DNA of 36,301 nt from Gemmatimonadaceae bacterium (GTDB lineage: Bacteria > Gemmatimonadota > Gemmatimonadetes > Gemmatimonadales > Gemmatimonadaceae), in NCBI GenBank assembly GCA_013361335.1, contig JABFYH010000102.1:1-36301 (forward strand). The letters run 5' to 3'. Below are positions 32,589 through 36,301 of this stretch, piece by piece. The notes under the pieces are model-generated. The model ran no database searches. It saw only the letters and a list, made by a program, of their open reading frames with translations, and was not told where the DNA came from. Each line of letters starts with the position of its first letter. The first letter of the stretch is position 1. The translations under genes were made by a program, and so were the position numbers.

Positions 32589-33985
32589 GACGCGAAGACG
32601 CGATCGAACAGCTCCGCGATCGTGCGCACGCCGATCGCCCGCAGCCCGCTCGGCACGCGTCGAGGCACGGCGCGCTCGGAGAGATAGGCCGTCGTCATCC
32701 CGAGGTTCGCCGCCTCGGCGAGCCGGCGCTCCGCCTGCGACACCGGCCGGATCTCGCCCCCCAGCCCTACTTCGCCGACGAACACCGCGTCGTGCGGCAG
32801 CGGGCGATCGTACACGCTCGACGCGAGCGCTGCCGCGACGGCGAGATCGCCCGCCGGCTCGTGGAGCTGGAGTCCGCCGACGACGTTGAGGAAGACGTCG
32901 AGCTGGCCGAAGGAGAGACCGGCGCGCTTGTCGAGCACCGCGAGCAGCAGCGCAAGGCGCCGGGCGTCGTAGCCGGTGGCCACCCGCTGCGGCGTACCGA
33001 ACCCCGCCTTCGCCGCGAGGCCCTGGACCTCGATCAGGATCGGCCGGCTCCCCTCGAGCAATGCCGTGACCGCGCTCCCGGAGGCGTGCATGCTGCGGTC
33101 GCCGAGAAAGAGCTCCGAGGGATTGGCGACGGGGACGAGCCCCTCCTCGGTCATGCGGAAGACCCCGATCTCGTCCACGCTGCCGAAGCGGTTCTTCGTC
33201 GCGCGAAGGACGCGGTGGTCGACGGAGTTCTCCCCTTCGAAGTACAGCACGGTGTCGACGATGTGCTCGAGCGTCTTGGGGCCGGCGATGCCGCCGCCCT
33301 TGGTCACGTGCCCGACGACGAACGCGGCGATGCCGCTCTCCTTGGCGAACCGCATCAGCCGGGCGGCGCACTCGCGTACCTGCCCGACGTTTCCCGGTGC
33401 CCCTTCGAGGTCGGCGGTGAAGACGGTCTGGATCGAGTCGACGACGAGCACCGCGGGCTGGAGCGCGGACGCGGTGGCGAGGATGGTCTCGAGGTTCGTT
33501 TCGCTGAGGAGGCTGACGTCGCCGGTGGCGTCGTGGCCGAGGCGGTCGGCGCGCAGCTTCACCTGGAGCGCGCTCTCCTCGCCGGAGACGTAGAGCGTCG
33601 AGTGCCCGGCGGCCTGGAGCCGGCCGGCAACCTGGAGCAGCAGCGTCGACTTGCCGATGCCGGGCTCTCCGCCGATGAGGATCATCGAGCCGGGCACGAT
33701 CCCGCCGCCGAGCACGAAGTCGAACTCATCGATCGCGGTGGTCCATCGGGGTGACTCGGCCCCGCTCACCGCGCGCAACCTGGTTGCCACGGCGACGCTG
33801 CCCCCTTCGGCGAGGGCACGCGCTCCACCGGCGCGGCGACTCGCCCCACCCGCCGGCGTGGCGCGCGCCGCCGTCTCCTCGACGAGCGAGTTCCACGCGC
33901 CGCACACGTCGCACCGCCCCGCCCATTTGGGATGGTCGGCACCGCATTCGGTGCAGCGGTAGACGGTGCGGACCTTCGCGCTCAT
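32585..33985 (-). CDS. radA: DNA repair protein RadA
   Basis: YRCTECGADHPKWAGRCDVCGAWNSLVEE Zn finger, GGEPGIGKSTLLLQ Walker A, KNRFG motif, Lon-like C-terminal domain. Confidence 0.96.
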   Translation of the reverse strand: MSAKVRTVYRCTECGADHPKWAGRCDVCGAWNSLVEETAARATPAGGASRRAGGARALAEGGSVAVATRLRAVSGAESPRWTTAIDEFDFVLGGGIVPGSMILIGGEPGIGKSTLLLQVAGRLQAAGHSTLYVSGEESALQVKLRADRLGHDATGDVSLLSETNLETILATASALQPAVLVVDSIQTVFTADLEGAPGNVGQVRECAARLMRFAKESGIAAFVVGHVTKGGGIAGPKTLEHIVDTVLYFEGENSVDHRVLRATKNRFGSVDEIGVFRMTEEGLVPVANPSELFLGDRSMHASGSAVTALLEGSRPILIEVQGLAAKAGFGTPQRVATGYDARRLALLLAVLDKRAGLSFGQLDVFLNVVGGLQLHEPAGDLAVAAALASSVYDRPLPHDAVFVGEVGLGGEIRPVSQAERRLAEAANLGMTTAYLSERAVPRRVPSGLRAIGVRTIAELFDRVFAS

Positions 33986-34017
33986 GAGATGGAATCTAGC
34001 TCCATGTTGCGCCGAGC

Positions 34018-35490
34018 CTACGCGTACTTCTGCGCCTGCCCCCCAGGTCCGATCCGTCCAGCCTCCGTCCCGCCACCGCCCGTGGGCGCTGGCGCGCGCT
34101 GCGAGAAGTTCTCGAAGCGCGTGTAGTTCTTGTGAAAGAACAGATTGACGAAGCCGATCGGACCATTGCGCTGCTTGCCGACGATGATCTCGGCGCGCCC
34201 CTCGAGAGAGTTGCCGTCCTTGTCCACCGGCCCCTCGTAGACCTCCGGCCGGTAGATGAACATGATGAGGTCCGCATCCTGTTCGATGGCACCGGATTCA
34301 CGCAGGTCGGACAATTGCGGCCGCTTGCTGTCGCCCGCTCGCTGTTCCGGGGCTCTCGACAGCTGCGACAGAGCGATCACCGGCACGCTCAGCTCCTTGG
34401 CCAGCGCCTTCAGTCCGCGCGAGATCTGCGACACCTCCTGCTGCCGGCTCTCGCTGTTCGCCGGACCCTGCATGAGCTGTAGGTAGTCCACGATCACCAT
34501 GTCGAGCCCCTGATCCGCCTTCAGCCGGCGCGCCTTGGAGCGCATCTCGAGCAGGGTGATCCCCGCCGTGTCGTCGATCCAGATCGGCGCGTGGGTGAGG
34601 ATGCCGGCGGCGCGGGCGAGGCGCGGGAAGTCGTCGTCGCGCAGCATGCCCTTGCGCAGCTTCTGCGCGTCGATCCGCGCCTCCGCCGTGAGCATGCGCT
34701 GCACCAGCGACTCCTTGCTCATCTCGAGGGAGAAGAGCGCGACCTTCCGATCCTTCTCGATCGCCGCGTGCTGCGCGATGTTGAGCACAAACGCCGTCTT
34801 GCCCATCGAGGGACGCGCCGCGACGATCACGAGATCCGATGGCTGGAACCCCGACGTCATCTCGTCGAGATCGCTGAAGCCGCTCGCGATGCCGGTGATC
34901 GACTCGCCACCCGCGTGGATGGCCTCGATGCGCTCCATCGTCGGCCAGAGGAGCTCCTTGATCCGCGAGAAGCCCTCGCTGGTCCGCTGCTGCGCGACCT
35001 GGAAGATCTTCTGCTCCGCGACGTCGAGCAGCTCGTCGGCCGTCGTCCCGCCGGCAAACGCCTCGCCGACGATCTCGGTCGACACCTCGATCAGGCGCCG
35101 CAGCAGCGCCTTTTCCTTCACGATCTTCGCGTGGTACTCGACGTTCGCCGCCGTCGGCACCGCGTCGACGAGGAAGCCGATGTAATCCTTGCCCCCCGCG
35201 CTCTCCAGCTCGCCGCGCCGCGAGAGCTCGTCGGCGAGCGTGAGCGGATCGACCACGCTCCCCCGCTCGGTGATCGACATCATCGCCCGGAAGAGGCGAC
35301 GATGCCGCTCGGCGTAGAACATGGTGTCGTCGACGACCTCGAACGCCCGCATCACGGCGTCCTGGTCGATCAACATCGCCGCGAGCACCGCCTGCTCGGC
35401 GTCCTCCGAGTAGGGAGGACGCCGGTCGCGGTAGGGGTCACGCCCCGGCGGCGAGAGCGCGATCGAGTATTCGACGGGCGAGCTGGACAT
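34018..35490 (-). CDS. dnaB: Replicative DNA helicase
   Basis: PPYSEDAEQAVLAAMLID, LVIVAARPSMGKTAFVLNIA Walker A, VIVDYLQLM, QISRGLKALAKELSVPVIALSQLSRAPEQR. Confidence 0.97.
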   Translation of the reverse strand: MSSSPVEYSIALSPPGRDPYRDRRPPYSEDAEQAVLAAMLIDQDAVMRAFEVVDDTMFYAERHRRLFRAMMSITERGSVVDPLTLADELSRRGELESAGGKDYIGFLVDAVPTAANVEYHAKIVKEKALLRRLIEVSTEIVGEAFAGGTTADELLDVAEQKIFQVAQQRTSEGFSRIKELLWPTMERIEAIHAGGESITGIASGFSDLDEMTSGFQPSDLVIVAARPSMGKTAFVLNIAQHAAIEKDRKVALFSLEMSKESLVQRMLTAEARIDAQKLRKGMLRDDDFPRLARAAGILTHAPIWIDDTAGITLLEMRSKARRLKADQGLDMVIVDYLQLMQGPANSESRQQEVSQISRGLKALAKELSVPVIALSQLSRAPEQRAGDSKRPQLSDLRESGAIEQDADLIMFIYRPEVYEGPVDKDGNSLEGRAEIIVGKQRNGPIGFVNLFFHKNYTRFENFSQRAPAPTGGGGTEAGRIGPGGQAQKYA

Positions 35491-36301
35491 CTTCCCAGGT
35501 GGGGCGCTTCCAGGAGGGATTTCGGAGGAGCGCTGCGGGGTGGTAGGTGACGATCAGAGGCACCCCGTAATAGCGATGAATCTGGCCCCGCAACTTACCG
35601 ATCCCGAGCTTCGTTTCAAGAAGCGTCTGCGCGGCGAAGGTGCCAAGGGCCAAAATGACCTTGGGCCGGACGAGCTCGATCTGGCGGACGAGATAGGGGG
35701 AGCAGGCCGTCACCTCCTCGGGCAGCGGGTTGCGGTTGCCCGGCGGCCGGTGCTTGAGGACGTTGACGATGAAGACGTCCTCCCGCTTGAGGTTGATCGC
35801 CTCGATGATCTTCGTGAGCAGCTGCCCCGCCTGGCCGACGAAGGGCACCCCCTGGGCATCCTCGTTCGCCCCGGGCGCCTCGCCGACGACCATGAAATCG
35901 GCGTCGGGGTTGCCCGTCCCGGGCACGGGGTTCGTGGCCGAGGCGTAGAGCGGACAGCGGGTGCAGCTCGCGACGACCTTCGCGATCTCGTCGAGCGTCG
36001 CGAGCTTGAACGCCGGGTCCTCGAACAGCGCTCGCGACGCGCCCCCCACGACGAGGCCGGCGGGGACGTCGGGCAGTGGCGACTCGGTGGACGCGCCCGC
36101 CTGCGTCGCCGGAATGTGCACGGCGTCGACCGGCGCCGGCGTCGGCGCGGCAGCCGCGGGCTTGGACGACCTGGTCGGCATGGGTTCGGCATTCTCCGTC
36201 GTCGGCGTGACCGGCGCCGCGGGGCGGACGGGACGCTCGGTCGGCGGGCCGCCCCCGGCGGCGCGCACCGCGGCGCGCCAGTCCCCACTCTCCGCGACTG
36301 G
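35438..36301 (-). CDS. Family 4 (type 4) uracil-DNA glycosylase; 5' end beyond window
   Basis: CTRCPLYASATNPVPGTGNPDADFMVVGEAPGANEDAQGVPFVGQAGQLL, NVLKHRPPGNRNPLPEE, TYHPAALLRNPSWKRPTWEDVQ; open frame continues to the window edge (…VAESGDWRAAVRAAGG). Confidence 0.92.
   Translation of the reverse strand, partial: PVAESGDWRAAVRAAGGGPPTERPVRPAAPVTPTTENAEPMPTRSSKPAAAAPTPAPVDAVHIPATQAGASTESPLPDVPAGLVVGGASRALFEDPAFKLATLDEIAKVVASCTRCPLYASATNPVPGTGNPDADFMVVGEAPGANEDAQGVPFVGQAGQLLTKIIEAINLKREDVFIVNVLKHRPPGNRNPLPEEVTACSPYLVRQIELVRPKVILALGTFAAQTLLETKLGIGKLRGQIHRYYGVPLIVTYHPAALLRNPSWKRPTWEDVQLARRILDRALAAGA

Noticed and set aside
33990-34010. ATGGA...TCCAT short inverted repeat between radA and dnaB
   Set aside because: Only 5-bp arms; expected by chance.

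Overview
High-GC bacterial chromosomal window that looks almost entirely like core metabolism. I read about 34 protein-coding genes, all on the minus strand except dcd. In minus-strand transcription order from the right edge: family-4 uracil-DNA glycosylase (partial), dnaB, radA, ispD, Sua5/TsaC, a low-molecular-weight phosphatase (YwlE-like), aroE, comF, gap, pgk, tpiA, secG, carA, an HU-family gene, moaD-moaE-moaA, mdh-sdhC-sdhA-sdhB, a small tail-anchored hypothetical protein, a complete 14-gene nuoA-N operon, a phosphomannomutase/phosphoglucomutase, and a UPF0182 membrane protein (partial). dcd (+) diverges from nuoA. Gene content and composition would fit a Gemmatimonadota-like genome, but that taxonomic guess is inference only. 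I saw no rRNA, tRNA, CRISPR array, transposase, phage or defence/secondary-metabolism cluster, and no clear novel multi-gene system. The items most worth a second look are non-coding: (i) a Rex-operator-like palindrome in the nuoA leader; (ii) a ~176-bp intergenic inverted-repeat element with 4+4 CGGAT boxes spaced 9/10/9 bp on each arm, between aroE and the phosphatase gene; (iii) REP-like CGGATGAGC hairpins after sdhB; (iv) GTGAACC heptamer palindromes at the 3' ends of moaA and tpiA. On the protein side, the phosphatase has the CTGNTCRS P-loop with the Thr associated with phosphoarginine phosphatases (YwlE). Many long plus-strand ORFs in the track are antisense shadows of high-GC coding regions and were rejected.
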